DNA of 64,000 nt. It comes from Petrocella atlantisensis. Its GTDB lineage: Bacteria > Bacillota > Clostridia > Lachnospirales > Vallitaleaceae. The notes beneath the pieces are model-generated. The model was not told the origin of the DNA and ran no database searches. It saw only the letters and a list, made by a program, of their open reading frames with translations. Location of the stretch: assembly GCF_900538275.1 (NCBI RefSeq), contig NZ_LR130778.1, forward strand, positions 2,786,001 to 2,850,000, given 5' to 3'. Positions 43,367-51,544 of the stretch are shown here, one piece after another; position 1 is the first letter of the stretch, and each line of letters starts with the position of its first letter. The position numbers and the translations under genes were made by a program.

Positions 43367-43369
43367 ACA

Positions 43370-43392
43370 AAGCGCGAAACGAGATTCGAACT
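43370..43392. other. Right attachment site (att), inside the tRNA-Gly gene
   Basis: AAGCGCGAAACGAGATTCGA plus ACT is identical to 34770-34792. It covers the acceptor 3' strand and T-arm of tRNA-Gly, so integration restores a complete tRNA at this side. Confidence 0.88.
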
Positions 43393-43442
43393 CGCGACCC
43401 TCGCCTTGGCAAGGCGATGCTCTACCACTGAGCCATTCGCGC
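43371..43442 (-). tRNA. tRNA-Gly (anticodon GCC)
   Basis: This is a 72-nt cloverleaf on the minus strand. The acceptor stem GCGCGAA/TTCGCGC has a T discriminator base. The D-arm is GCTCAGTGGTAGAGC, the anticodon arm TCGCC-TTGCCAA-GGCGA has GCC at the centre, and the T-arm GCGAGTTCGAATCTCGT carries the usual TTCGAAT loop. CCA is not encoded. The gene is the insertion target of the island to its left. Confidence 0.96.
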
Positions 43443-43694
43443 ATAATGGACTACCATTGAAGCAAGTATTATTATAACCAGTAAGAAGTCTAAGGTCAAG
43501 TCTTTTTTAAAAGAATTTTTATAGCTTGCCAGGATGATAACAGTGTTTGCCTATATATAGAAGGCAAAGACCGTTATCAAATAATAAATATAGGTCCATA
43601 AATACGATTGTATAAATATTATCGAATATTATATGCATGGTAGTAAAAAATACTAGCATTCAAGTCAAACGCTTGAATATATAAGGCAATCATA

Positions 43695-43723
43695 TTGAAG
43701 CTGTGTTAATCTTATGATATGAT
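43695..43723 (+). promoter_or_regulatory. Predicted promoter of alanine dehydrogenase
   Basis: TTGAAG (43695-43700), 17 nt, TATGAT (43718-43723). Just upstream is the inverted repeat ATTCAAG/CTTGAAT (43658-43678). TTTGCCT/AGGCAAA lies at 43546-43568. The 400-bp gap contains no gene that I can support. Confidence 0.45.
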
Positions 43724-43844
43724 AATTATAGAGTTGAAACTAAGTTTCTATAAGATCCAATCTGTGAAAGGTCAACACAATCTTCTTTATCGTTTTACTT
43801 TATTATAAATACGAATATAAATATGTTATCGAGGAGGCTTATAT

Positions 43845-44972
43845 ATGATTATTGGTGTGCCAAAGGAAATAAAAAACAATGAGAATCGAGTAGCATTAAC
43901 ACCGGCAGGCGTCCATACATTGACAGAAAAGGGCCATGTTGTACTTATAGAGACAAAAGCAGGGATTGGTAGTGGTATTGAAGATGAAGCTTATGTTTTA
44001 GCAGGTGCAACTATTTTAAACACTGCAGATGATATTTTTAACCAAGCAGAAATGATTATGAAAGTCAAAGAACCCATACCTATTGAGTACGATAGGCTAA
44101 AAGAGGGTCAGATACTTTTTACTTACTTACATTTAGCACCTAACCAAGAATTGACCGATGTATTGATAAGAAAAAAGATAGCAGCAATCGCTTACGAAAC
44201 CGTTGAACTTGAAGACCATAGTCTACCATTGTTGACGCCAATGAGTGAAGTAGCCGGCAGAATGGCTACGCAAGTAGGTGCCTTTATGTTACAAAAATAT
44301 ACAGGTGGTTGTGGTGTTCTCTTAGGTGGTGTTCCGGGTGTTATGCCGGGAGAAGTGGTTGTCATAGGTGGAGGCATCGTCGGTTTAAACGCAACAAAGA
44401 TGGCTGTTGGCCTTGGTGCTCATGTAACACTGTTGGATATCAGTCCCAAAAGATTGGCCTACGTAGACGATATATTTAATGGTCGGGTAGCAACACTATA
44501 CTCAAACCCATATAATATTGCTAAAGCCGTCGAAAAGGCAGACTTGCTAATTGGGGCTGTTTTAATACCCGGTGCTAAAGCACCAAAGCTCGTAACGTCC
44601 TCGATGGTTGAGTCTATGAAGGATGGAGCTGTCATTGTCGATGTTGCCATTGATCAAGGTGGTTCGGTTGAGACCATAGATCGTATTACAACCCATGACC
44701 ACCCTTCTTATGTTAAACATGGTGTTGTACACTATGCAGTTGCCAACATGCCGGGGGCAGTCCCTAGAACATCTACCTTCGCCCTCACAGGTGTAACATT
44801 ACCTTATGCGCTCTTACTTGCTGACCAAGGATTTGAAGGTGCTATTACGGTTAATGAAGCCTTAAGAAAAGGCGTAAATACTTTCAAAGGCTATATTACA
44901 TATCGGCAAGTAGCAGAAAGCTTTGGTTATGAGATGAGAGCGGTCATGACCCTCTTTAATGATGGTGTGTGA
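43845..44972 (+). CDS. ald: Alanine dehydrogenase
   Basis: This 375-residue cytosolic enzyme interconverts L-alanine and pyruvate + ammonia with NAD. It has the full family length and motifs: [20 protein letters not shown] at the N terminus, [11 protein letters not shown] near residue 72, [11 protein letters not shown] with the catalytic His, and the NAD fold [20 protein letters not shown] near residue 168. GAGGAGG precedes the ATG. A peptidase gene that may free D-alanine from peptidoglycan follows after 16 bp. Co-transcription with that gene is likely, though the metabolic link is an inference. Confidence 0.95.
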   Translation: MIIGVPKEIKNNENRVALTPAGVHTLTEKGHVVLIETKAGIGSGIEDEAYVLAGATILNTADDIFNQAEMIMKVKEPIPIEYDRLKEGQILFTYLHLAPNQELTDVLIRKKIAAIAYETVELEDHSLPLLTPMSEVAGRMATQVGAFMLQKYTGGCGVLLGGVPGVMPGEVVVIGGGIVGLNATKMAVGLGAHVTLLDISPKRLAYVDDIFNGRVATLYSNPYNIAKAVEKADLLIGAVLIPGAKAPKLVTSSMVESMKDGAVIVDVAIDQGGSVETIDRITTHDHPSYVKHGVVHYAVANMPGAVPRTSTFALTGVTLPYALLLADQGFEGAITVNEALRKGVNTFKGYITYRQVAESFGYEMRAVMTLFNDGV

Positions 44973-44988
44973 GTAAGGAGAAACAAAG

Positions 44989-45768
44989 ATGAAGAAATTA
45001 GTAGGTATAGGGATTGGCATCATTTTATTATTGATCTTTATATTAAATATAAATGAGGATAAGCAAAAACAATTACCGTCAGACTTAATCATAGATGAAT
45101 CTAAGAAAGTACTTGAACAGGGTGAAGAAGGTACTGCCTTGTTACCGGTAAATGAAGACATAGAAATACCCCCTGCTCCTCCTAAAATGGAGACAGGTAT
45201 ATTTGAATTAGACGAAACGGTGCAGGTAAATATGTTGGGTAAGTCTTATCATGAAAATACACAGGTTGAGTTCTCAGATTTAAGATTGGTTCAGGTGGTG
45301 TATTATGGTTTTGATGACTTAGAGCATCAAGGTCAACTCATTGTACATAAAGCAATTGATCAAAAAGTGTTGGATATTTTTGAAGAACTTCATGAGGCTG
45401 AATTTCCTATAGAAAAAATTCAATTAATAGATGTCTATGATGGGGATGATAATCGATCAATGGTTGATAATAATACTTCAGCTTTTAATTACCGGGTGGT
45501 AGAAGGAACAAATAACCTCTCGAATCATAGCTATGGCTTAGCCATCGACATTAACCCATTGGTGAATCCTTATGTTACTAAAAATGGTGTTTATCCCGCG
45601 GAAGGTACGTCATATGTAGATAGAGAAGTGCCAGTAAAAGGCATGATTACTAAAGGGGATGTATGCTATGAGGCTTTTATCTCCAGAGGGTTTTCGTGGG
45701 GCGGTGACTGGAAAAACAGTAAAGACTTTCAGCACTTTGATATTAAAATAGAAGGTCTAAATGAATGA
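44989..45768 (+). CDS. M15 family peptidase, VanY/L-Ala-D-Glu endopeptidase-like
   Basis: This 259-residue protein has an N-terminal membrane anchor or signal (residues 4-20), a linker rich in Glu and Pro, and a C-terminal zinc peptidase domain. The metal motif is SNHSYGLAIDI near residue 177 and GGDWKNSKDFQHFDI near the end, with the last His of the site. Enzymes of this family trim peptidoglycan stem peptides outside the cell. AAGGAG lies before the ATG. It follows alanine dehydrogenase closely (16 bp). Confidence 0.87.
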   Translation: MKKLVGIGIGIILLLIFILNINEDKQKQLPSDLIIDESKKVLEQGEEGTALLPVNEDIEIPPAPPKMETGIFELDETVQVNMLGKSYHENTQVEFSDLRLVQVVYYGFDDLEHQGQLIVHKAIDQKVLDIFEELHEAEFPIEKIQLIDVYDGDDNRSMVDNNTSAFNYRVVEGTNNLSNHSYGLAIDINPLVNPYVTKNGVYPAEGTSYVDREVPVKGMITKGDVCYEAFISRGFSWGGDWKNSKDFQHFDIKIEGLNE

Positions 45769-45921
45769 CTCAAACTTCAGCACGTGCAAGATTTCAGCTT
45801 ATGCTTGAATTTGACCATGAAATTGGTATAATAATGTTAGGGTTAGTAAAAGTTTAAGGTGTCAAAGTAGATGCCTTAAATATAAAAAGAATTTATTTAT
45901 GAGGAAGATGGAGGCGTTAAT

Positions 45922-46560
45922 ATGTTTTGTCATCAATGCGGCAAAGAGTTAGAAGAGAATTCTGAATTCTGTACAAAATGTGGCGCAAAAACTGAAAAGC
46001 CAAGTGGACAATCAGCAGTAACAATTGCTGAAATGCAGGCGAGTCAAGAAGAACCGGATAATATGTCACAATCAGCACCACAGCCAGTACCAATACCAGT
46101 GCCAGTACCTCAAGTGGCACCCCCACCGACACCAGTGGCACCACAACCAATACCGGCACCACAACCGACACCGGCACCAACATCAACACCACAACAAGCA
46201 CCACAGCCGACGCCACAGCCGACGCCACAACCGACGCCACAACCAATGCCAACGCCACAAGTCAACAATATGAATCAGCAACCACATTACAATGCTGTTG
46301 GCGTAGATCTAAATGATAAAAACAATCAACCAATGACGGTTTTAGGATGGCTTGGAACTTTTCTGGTTATGTTAATTCCACTGGTGAACATCATTATGGT
46401 TTTTGTTTGGGCATTTGGGTCTAATGGTAATCGAAGTAGAAAAACATTCTTCCAAGCGTATTTGATTATTTTCATTGTCTTAGTCATTTTAAGTATCGTA
46501 TTTGGATCAGCGATAGCACTTTTGTTTAATTCTGTAGTGGATAGTGGCAGTTACTATTAA
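45922..46560 (+). CDS. Zinc-ribbon protein with Pro-rich linker and two membrane segments
   Basis: This 212-residue protein has an N-terminal zinc ribbon (FCHQCGKELEENSEFCTKCG), a Pro/Gln/Thr linker at about residues 50-112, and two hydrophobic helices near 135-160 and 172-198. The linker is encoded by a run of 12-bp repeats (CCGACGCCACAG-like, about 46203-46260), so its length may vary between strains. This zinc-ribbon plus membrane layout is common in Bacillota proteins of unknown role. GGAGGCG precedes the ATG. A clear terminator follows. Confidence 0.8.
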   Translation: MFCHQCGKELEENSEFCTKCGAKTEKPSGQSAVTIAEMQASQEEPDNMSQSAPQPVPIPVPVPQVAPPPTPVAPQPIPAPQPTPAPTSTPQQAPQPTPQPTPQPTPQPMPTPQVNNMNQQPHYNAVGVDLNDKNNQPMTVLGWLGTFLVMLIPLVNIIMVFVWAFGSNGNRSRKTFFQAYLIIFIVLVILSIVFGSAIALLFNSVVDSGSYY

Positions 46561-46594
46561 AAATATGGATTAAAATCTCAAAACTTATATTAAG

Positions 46595-46635
46595 GAAAAA
46601 ATCCAAGAGCGTAATATTATACTCTTGGATTTTTT
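46595..46635. terminator. Rho-independent terminator
   Basis: AAAAAATCCAAGAG pairs perfectly with CTCTTGGATTTTTT, then CTTTTTATT. It ends the zinc-ribbon gene and can also serve the convergent sortase gene. Confidence 0.9.
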
Positions 46636-46659
46636 CTTTTTATTCTAAGTAACAGATTA

Positions 46660-47379
46660 TTATAGATCGATTATCTCAAAGGCGTGAACGAATAAGCGTC
46701 CATCATTAACATCATAGTTGCAAGTGACCAATGACAAAATGCGGTCACTTGTATTTGGATAGAGGTCATAATCAATTCCGGATTTTTCAATGAGTTTTGA
46801 GTAAAAATGTTCTGTATCTATAGTGGAAAGATCTGTTTGTATCAAATCAACGTCAGCTGTAGCATAATAGCTGGAGAATACCTGGTATTTGCGAAGACCA
46901 TATAAATCTTGAATATAAATAATAGGATTGGCAAGAGCAAAACTAGAATCTAAATAAAGATCTAACTGCCCAAACATTGAGTCGTTTTTCATATTATGAC
47001 CGTAGACAATCGTGTGTTGGTCAAACCCAAATCCGAAATTACGATAATCCATAAAGATGCTTCCGGCGTCTGCCGGTTGTTGTTCGAAATTTCTACTAAG
47101 ATAAAAATCATTATCAGGACCTTTGAGAATTGGATAATCAATGATAGTATTTTCAATCTGAATCCATCCGACATAATCCTTATTCTTATTAAGTAGTTCA
47201 ATGCTTGGGTTAGCTCTAATATGAAATGAATCGTCTTTTAATTCTGGAGTAGGAATTTGTGGCACTTCAATGAGGTATGACGGAGCGGTCAGTACAATAG
47301 GTTCATTCGTATTTGAACGGGTGAAATTTATTAGAACAATTATAATGACAATAAAGAATCGAATGGTATTTAATAGCAT
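46660..47379 (-). CDS. srtB: Class B-type sortase
   Basis: This 239-residue membrane-anchored transpeptidase has an N-terminal hydrophobic anchor (residues 5-18) and a sortase domain with the catalytic His in HTIVYGHNMKNDSMFGQL near residue 122. The catalytic Cys is in the TLxTC-like ILSLVTCNYDVNDGRLFVHA near residue 220, with the partner Arg in the same stretch. It would join a surface protein to the cell wall. The divergent gene 158 bp away encodes a protein with a VPKTG sorting signal, a probable substrate. Both upstream regions carry TCAC...GTGA inverted repeats. Confidence 0.9.
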   Translation of the reverse strand: MLLNTIRFFIVIIIVLINFTRSNTNEPIVLTAPSYLIEVPQIPTPELKDDSFHIRANPSIELLNKNKDYVGWIQIENTIIDYPILKGPDNDFYLSRNFEQQPADAGSIFMDYRNFGFGFDQHTIVYGHNMKNDSMFGQLDLYLDSSFALANPIIYIQDLYGLRKYQVFSSYYATADVDLIQTDLSTIDTEHFYSKLIEKSGIDYDLYPNTSDRILSLVTCNYDVNDGRLFVHAFEIIDL

Positions 47380-47403
47380 GAAATCATCTCCTTTATAGAA
47401 TTA

Positions 47404-47487
47404 TATCACATAGTGAAATGAAAAATCCACTACTATTGAAAATAATTGTCAATAACCCTTGACAAATATCACGTAAAGTGATAAATT
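47404..47487. promoter_or_regulatory. Divergent promoter region with paired TCAC/GTGA operators
   Basis: For the fasciclin gene: TTGACA (47459-47464), 17 nt, TAAATT (47482-47487). The 17-bp inverted repeat TATCAC-GTAAA-GTGATA (47467-47483) lies inside it, so a bound regulator would block RNA polymerase. A second, shorter site TCAC-ATA-GTGA (47406-47416) lies 27 bp upstream of the sortase start. A shared regulator is likely; its identity is unknown. Confidence 0.55.
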
Positions 47488-47537
47488 CAAATTAACCAAT
47501 ACAAACATATATCAAATTTTTATAGGAGGTAAACAGT

Positions 47538-48614
47538 ATGAAGAAAATAGGAAGTTTATTAATGGCACTTATGATGGTTTTTAGTTACACACCGGTTATG
47601 GCAGCTGAAGGTGATATCGTCGATGTAGCCGTCACCAATGGTTCTTTTACAACGCTTGTTGCAGCTCTCACAGAAGCTGAACTTGTTAGCGCTCTACAAG
47701 GCGAAGGTCCATTTACAGTATTTGCACCAACGGATGCAGCTTTTGAAAAATTATTAAATGCACTTGGCATATCAGCAGGTGATTTACTTGCACATCCCGA
47801 TTTAAGTAAAGTACTTCTCTATCATGTGGTAAGCGGTAGAATACTCAGCACGGATTTAAGTGATGGTATGATGGCACCAACATTAAACGGTAACAATATT
47901 ACAATAGACTTAAGTGATGGTGTCAAGATTAATGATGCAAATGTTGTATCGGCAGATGTTTCAGCGACCAATGGTGTTATCCATGTCATTGATACAGTAC
48001 TTGTTCCGTCTGACTTTGTTTTAAGTCAACCTATACCTGAAGAAGCACCAGCTGTTGCAGCAAATCCTAGCATTGTAGAAATTGCACTGGGTAATGATGA
48101 TTTCAGTATGCTGGTAGCCTTGTTACAAAGAGCAGGATTGGTAGAAGCTTTGATGGCCGAAGGTCCATTCACAGTATTTGCACCCACCAACGCAGCTTTT
48201 GAATCTTTATTATCTCAACTAGGTATCAGTGCTGAAACCTTAATGGCACAACCGGATTTGAGTAAAGTTCTTCTCTATCATGTCATAAGTGGACAGGTTC
48301 TAAGCACTGACTTAACAGAGGGACTTAGGGCAGGTACTTTAAATGGTAACGAAGTGGTTGCATCAATTAGTAATGGTGTTAAGATTAATTCATCGAATGT
48401 CATCATGGCAGATATCATGGCAAGTAACGGTGTGGTTCATGTGATTGATCAAGTATTGGTACCAGATGATTTCACGCTCGTAGAAGTAAATCAAGCAGTT
48501 ACAGCAGTTCCAAAAACAGGTGAAATAAACATTCTAGGTATAAGCCTTATAGGTATTTCATTTATCGTAGGATCATATGCATGGGCTATCAGAAAAAGAA
48601 AATCTGAAATCTAG
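47538..48614 (+). CDS. Cell-wall-anchored protein with two fasciclin (FAS1) domains
   Basis: This 358-residue surface protein has a signal peptide (to about residue 22), FAS1 domain 1 (about 27-160; FTVFAPTDAAFEKLL, KVLLYHVVSGRILSTDL) and FAS1 domain 2 (about 175-315; FTVFAPTNAAFESLL, KVLLYHVISGQVLSTDL). A C-terminal sorting signal follows: VPKTGE, a hydrophobic stretch and RKRKSEI. FAS1 domains mediate adhesion. The VPKTG motif is an LPXTG variant and the divergent sortase is the likely anchoring enzyme. The two domains are a clear internal duplication. Confidence 0.92.
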   Translation: MKKIGSLLMALMMVFSYTPVMAAEGDIVDVAVTNGSFTTLVAALTEAELVSALQGEGPFTVFAPTDAAFEKLLNALGISAGDLLAHPDLSKVLLYHVVSGRILSTDLSDGMMAPTLNGNNITIDLSDGVKINDANVVSADVSATNGVIHVIDTVLVPSDFVLSQPIPEEAPAVAANPSIVEIALGNDDFSMLVALLQRAGLVEALMAEGPFTVFAPTNAAFESLLSQLGISAETLMAQPDLSKVLLYHVISGQVLSTDLTEGLRAGTLNGNEVVASISNGVKINSSNVIMADIMASNGVVHVIDQVLVPDDFTLVEVNQAVTAVPKTGEINILGISLIGISFIVGSYAWAIRKRKSEI

Positions 48615-48690
48615 ATTTTGTTCTAGTCAATCGTAGGACATCGTTTAACTTAATATTTACATAATTTATGAATGCAAATGACAGAATAAG

Positions 48691-48727
48691 AAAACCATCT
48701 TACCATAACCTGGTGTAAGATGGTTTT
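48691..48727. terminator. Rho-independent terminator of the fasciclin gene
   Basis: AAAACCATCTTAC and GTAAGATGGTTTT are perfect 13-bp arms around an 11-nt loop. Confidence 0.8.
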
Positions 48728-48802
48728 CGCTATGTACTATTCTTTGAAACACACATTGCCACATTTCTTGGAATAATGTTATAATCATAAGAGAGTAAAG
48801 GG

Positions 48803-48832
48803 GTCAAAATTAATAATTACGCTAATTTTGAC
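48803..48832. repeat. Inverted repeat upstream of the ZIP transporter gene
   Basis: GTCAAAATTA and TAATTTTGAC are perfect 10-bp arms around a 10-nt loop. The arms are like the ends of the family 2 repeat near 21.0 kb, so this may be a remnant of that family. It could also be an operator for the transporter gene 49 bp downstream. Confidence 0.45.
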
Positions 48833-48880
48833 ATTTTTATAGAGAGACATATATGATGCGCATAATAAGGAGGACAGTAT

Positions 48881-49738
48881 ATGGATTATTCATGGCAAAC
48901 GGTATTGTTTGCGTTTAGCTTAACTTTGTTTGCCGGTTTATCGACGGGTATAGGAAGTGCCCTTGCTTTTTACACAAAGCAGACCAATAAAAAATTTCTA
49001 TCAATTGCTTTAGGTTTCTCAGCAGGTGTTATGATTTATGTATCTTTTATAGAGATATTTCCAAAAGCAAGGGATTCTATAACAGAGGTTATTGGTGTAA
49101 CAGGCGGTCTATGGCTGACAACGCTCGCATTTTTTGGCGGTATAGCCATAATTGCTCTTATTGACAAGTTGGTGCCAAGTTATGAGAATCCTCATGAGGT
49201 ACATGATTTGTCTGAAATTAAAGCGTTAGATGATTTGGTTGAGACGGAAGGCTATGAACCGCCCAAAATTAAGGTCATGGAAGATAAAAATCTATTACGT
49301 ATGGGACTTTTTTCTGCGTTAGCCATAGCCATTCACAACTTTCCAGAAGGTATGGCAACCTTTTTTGCAGCCCTTGAAAATCCAACCCTAGGTATCAGTA
49401 TAGCCATAGCGATTGCTATTCATAATATTCCAGAGGGTATTGCTGTATCCGTACCCATTTATTTTGCAACAGGCAGTAAGAAAAGGGCCTTCAAATTATC
49501 TTTTTCATCAGGTCTATCAGAGCCGGTGGGTGCCATAGTCGGGTACTTCTTATTACTGAGAATAACGAGTGATTTATTATTTGGCATTATTTTTGCTGGC
49601 GTTGCCGGGATTATGGTATACATATCTTTGGATGAACTCTTACCAACTGCTGAAAAATATGGAGAACATCATTTAGCCATTTATGGGTTAATCAGTGGCA
49701 TGGCAGTCATGGCCCTAAGCTTGGTCCTGCTAGCATAA
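48881..49738 (+). CDS. zupT: ZIP family metal transporter (ZupT-like)
   Basis: This 285-residue membrane protein has about eight helices and brings zinc or other divalent metals into the cell. The metal-binding pair of motifs is clear: IAIHNFPEGMATF near residue 158 and IAIHNIPEGIAVS near residue 184. A loop of about 50 charged residues (ENPHEVHDLSEIKALDDLVE onward) precedes them. AAGGAGG precedes the ATG. It is transcribed alone. The metal preference cannot be read from the sequence. Confidence 0.93.
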   Translation: MDYSWQTVLFAFSLTLFAGLSTGIGSALAFYTKQTNKKFLSIALGFSAGVMIYVSFIEIFPKARDSITEVIGVTGGLWLTTLAFFGGIAIIALIDKLVPSYENPHEVHDLSEIKALDDLVETEGYEPPKIKVMEDKNLLRMGLFSALAIAIHNFPEGMATFFAALENPTLGISIAIAIAIHNIPEGIAVSVPIYFATGSKKRAFKLSFSSGLSEPVGAIVGYFLLLRITSDLLFGIIFAGVAGIMVYISLDELLPTAEKYGEHHLAIYGLISGMAVMALSLVLLA

Positions 49739-49744
49739 AAACTT

Positions 49745-49788
49745 AACTCGGAGCGGACAGTTACCTTGGCCCTTCGAGTTTTATTATT
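49745..49788 (+). terminator. Terminator of the ZIP transporter gene
   Basis: AACTCGGAG (49745-49753) pairs with CTTCGAGTT (49772-49780, one G-U), followed by TTATTATT. Confidence 0.6.
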
Positions 49789-49924
49789 CTCTAGGAAAGA
49801 CAATGCTATGTAAACTATCAAGGAAGTTTCCTATCGAACCGTCCAGAAATATGAGCAGAGCTCATAACGAAGCGAAGCTTCTTTTCTTGTTTATTAGGAA
49901 AGTCCTACTTTCCTAATAAACAAG
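49789..49924. repeat. Hairpin-rich intergenic repeat, related to family 2
   Basis: CTCTAGGAAAGACAATGCTA followed by TGTAAACTA matches the sequence at 58836 (CTCAAGGAAAGCCTATGCTA, TGT...AACTA), except that the TTAATGCGTTGAAG hairpin present there is exactly missing here. Further on are GAAGC/GCTTC and a perfect 17-bp stem (49886-49902 with 49908-49924, loop TCCTA). No gene is seen in this gap. Confidence 0.55.
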
Positions 49925-49977
49925 GAGTATATTTTTTAGGGCATAAAAAATAAACCTTGGATATATTCAAGAATAAC

Positions 49978-50214
49978 TTATTTATTATATTCGTACTTTA
50001 TACCACGAACACCAATATAAGATTTAGGTGTCATGGCACCATCACAAACTTGGCAATCTGGTTGTGGTGGTGTTGATGGATCTAGACCATCAAAAATATT
50101 GTCTTGCTCTAATTCTTCTACAATGAAACGCGGAACCCACAAAGAGTAGTTACATTTAGTACAGATAAATTCAACGAGATCATCATTTTTAGTAAAGCCT
50201 TCTAAAATATTCAT
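49978..50214 (-). CDS. Small zinc-ribbon protein
   Basis: This 78-residue protein has two CxxC pairs (FICTKCNYSLWVP and PDCQVCDGAM) separated by about 36 residues, which would bind one zinc ion. The family is not recognised. A GGAGG site lies before the ATG. An IS91-type transposase gene ends 24 bp upstream on the same strand, so the gene may be expressed by read-through or be an innocent neighbour of that insertion. Confidence 0.7.
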   Translation of the reverse strand: MNILEGFTKNDDLVEFICTKCNYSLWVPRFIVEELEQDNIFDGLDPSTPPQPDCQVCDGAMTPKSYIGVRGIKYEYNK

Positions 50215-50238
50215 TATTAATTAACCTCCATAATTATG

Positions 50239-51384
50239 CTAAGCACTATTATAAAGCTGAGGAGGCGGTTTATCAAGAAGGTGGGTTTTAGAAGTAGCAA
50301 AAATATTTAGAAGTTTCATTGTGTTACCACATTGGCACCTGAGTGGATCGATACCAAAATGAAGAAGTAGACGTGCACGCCAATGAGAATTTTGTTTGAA
50401 AAATTTACGTTTAGATGCAGTCATAAGTAAAAATAGCTTAGAAGAATGTTTATATTTTTTGGCATATAACCCGTAATAACGAATCATTTTAAACTGCTCA
50501 TCAGGAATATGAACTATTAGACGTTTAAAAAAATCAAAGACATGTATCTTTTCAATTACTTTTTCATTATCTTCATGACGATTATAAAAAAAAGTTACGA
50601 ATTCACCATCATAATCAAGAATTCTGGACTGAGCCATAGCTGGTCTGCCAGTATACCTAATAATATATTTAATTGAATCAACAGAATTAGAAAGCATGTT
50701 AGATTTAGCATAGACATAAAAGCCAGAAGGATAAGTTTTGAATAAGGAAGTCTTAAGTTTATAAAAAGAATCTCCTAGATAACGATGTAGTAAGTCAAGT
50801 AAAGTAGTTTGCCAACGTTTACGAAGCATAGTGAAAGGGATGTGAGGTATTTTACGCCAAACAGTTTTATTACCAGAAGCACCCTCAGTAATAAGCATAT
50901 GAATATGAGGATTCCATTTAAGGTCACGGCCAAAAGTATGAAGTGTAGAGATAAAACCAGGCTTGAAAGATTCAGATTTATTAATGGAGTAAAACCAAGC
51001 ATGAATAGTTGCAGCAGAAGCATGAAAAAGAAGATGAAGTAAGGAACGATCCTTGCGAAAAAAAGGGCGAAGTTCTTTAGGGATGGTAAAAACAATATGA
51101 CGATGTTCACACTGAATAAGTTTGGAAGATATAGAAGCAGCTCTGTCTTGAATGTATTTGGCACCACAAGAATTACAAAAACGACTTTTACAAGTAAATG
51201 GAACATGCTTTATTTTGCCGCAATGGTCACAAAAATAAAGAGCATGACCCATGGAAGGATCACCACAATTAATGATTTTTCTGACATTATGTAAAATAGC
51301 GGGACGTAGAGGATAACCTAGAGCAACAAAATCATCCCAACGGTCTGAAAAAATATCTTTTATCTTAAAAGATTTACTGTTCAT
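50239..51384 (-). CDS. IS91-type transposase (zinc-binding HUH/Y1 transposase)
   Basis: About 381 residues. The N-terminal zinc-binding domain characteristic of IS91/ISCR transposases is visible: LYFCDHCGKIKHVPF, then CKSRFCNSCGAKYIQDRA. The HUH motif is in WNPHIHMLITEG near residue 165, and a conserved Tyr is in KYIIRYTGRPAMAQSRI. Such enzymes move by a rolling-circle mechanism. The frame is open from 51420, but the ATG at 51384 (MNSKSFKIKD) has a GGTGAT site and is preferred. The chain looks complete. I could not define the element ends. Confidence 0.87.
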   Translation of the reverse strand: MNSKSFKIKDIFSDRWDDFVALGYPLRPAILHNVRKIINCGDPSMGHALYFCDHCGKIKHVPFTCKSRFCNSCGAKYIQDRAASISSKLIQCEHRHIVFTIPKELRPFFRKDRSLLHLLFHASAATIHAWFYSINKSESFKPGFISTLHTFGRDLKWNPHIHMLITEGASGNKTVWRKIPHIPFTMLRKRWQTTLLDLLHRYLGDSFYKLKTSLFKTYPSGFYVYAKSNMLSNSVDSIKYIIRYTGRPAMAQSRILDYDGEFVTFFYNRHEDNEKVIEKIHVFDFFKRLIVHIPDEQFKMIRYYGLYAKKYKHSSKLFLLMTASKRKFFKQNSHWRARLLLHFGIDPLRCQCGNTMKLLNIFATSKTHLLDKPPPQLYNSA

Positions 51385-51450
51385 AACATCACCAATAATG
51401 TTATAACAAAAAATCATCAATAAAACAATATAAAATGAAGAAGAATGTTA

Positions 51451-51483
51451 AAAAAGCCAACTCACGTAAAGAGTCAGCTTTTT
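51451..51483 (+). terminator. Terminator-like hairpin
   Basis: AAAAAGCCAACTC pairs with GAGTCAGCTTTTT except for two central bases, around ACGTAAA. No plus-strand gene lies just upstream, so it may have served a gene separated from it by the IS91-type insertion. Confidence 0.55.
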
Positions 51484-51544
51484 AACGCGTTCGTTAGAAC
51501 GCTTTTCTTGTATGCGTCAAGTGAAATAGTGGGGAGGAGATTAG

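Larger units (their letters stand above)
34770..43392. mobile_element. Integrative element in tRNA-Gly(GCC), about 8.6 kb
   Basis: A 23-bp direct repeat of the tRNA 3' end lies at 34770-34792 and 43370-43392. The tyrosine integrase gene ends 58 bp from the right copy, the usual arrangement. Cargo, left to right: structured tandem repeats, a decayed IS1634-type element, a MazF/PemK-like toxin, a primase-like replication protein, two unknown genes (one membrane), a hairpin-rich gap and two tyrosine recombinases. No relaxase, coupling protein, capsid or terminase gene is present. It is therefore a small mobilisable or satellite-like element, possibly reduced. Confidence 0.85.

Noticed and set aside
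43450-43844. A riboswitch before alanine dehydrogenase
   Set aside because: Small inverted repeats are present, but I see no glycine, lysine or other known aptamer core, and no terminator directly before the gene.
45917-46258. A Val/Ala-rich minus-strand frame opposite the zinc-ribbon gene
   Set aside because: Low-complexity complement of the Pro/Gln/Thr linker repeats; no start signal.
46203-46260. Short tandem repeat array outside a gene
   Set aside because: The 12-bp repeats are in frame inside the zinc-ribbon gene and simply encode its Pro/Gln/Thr linker.
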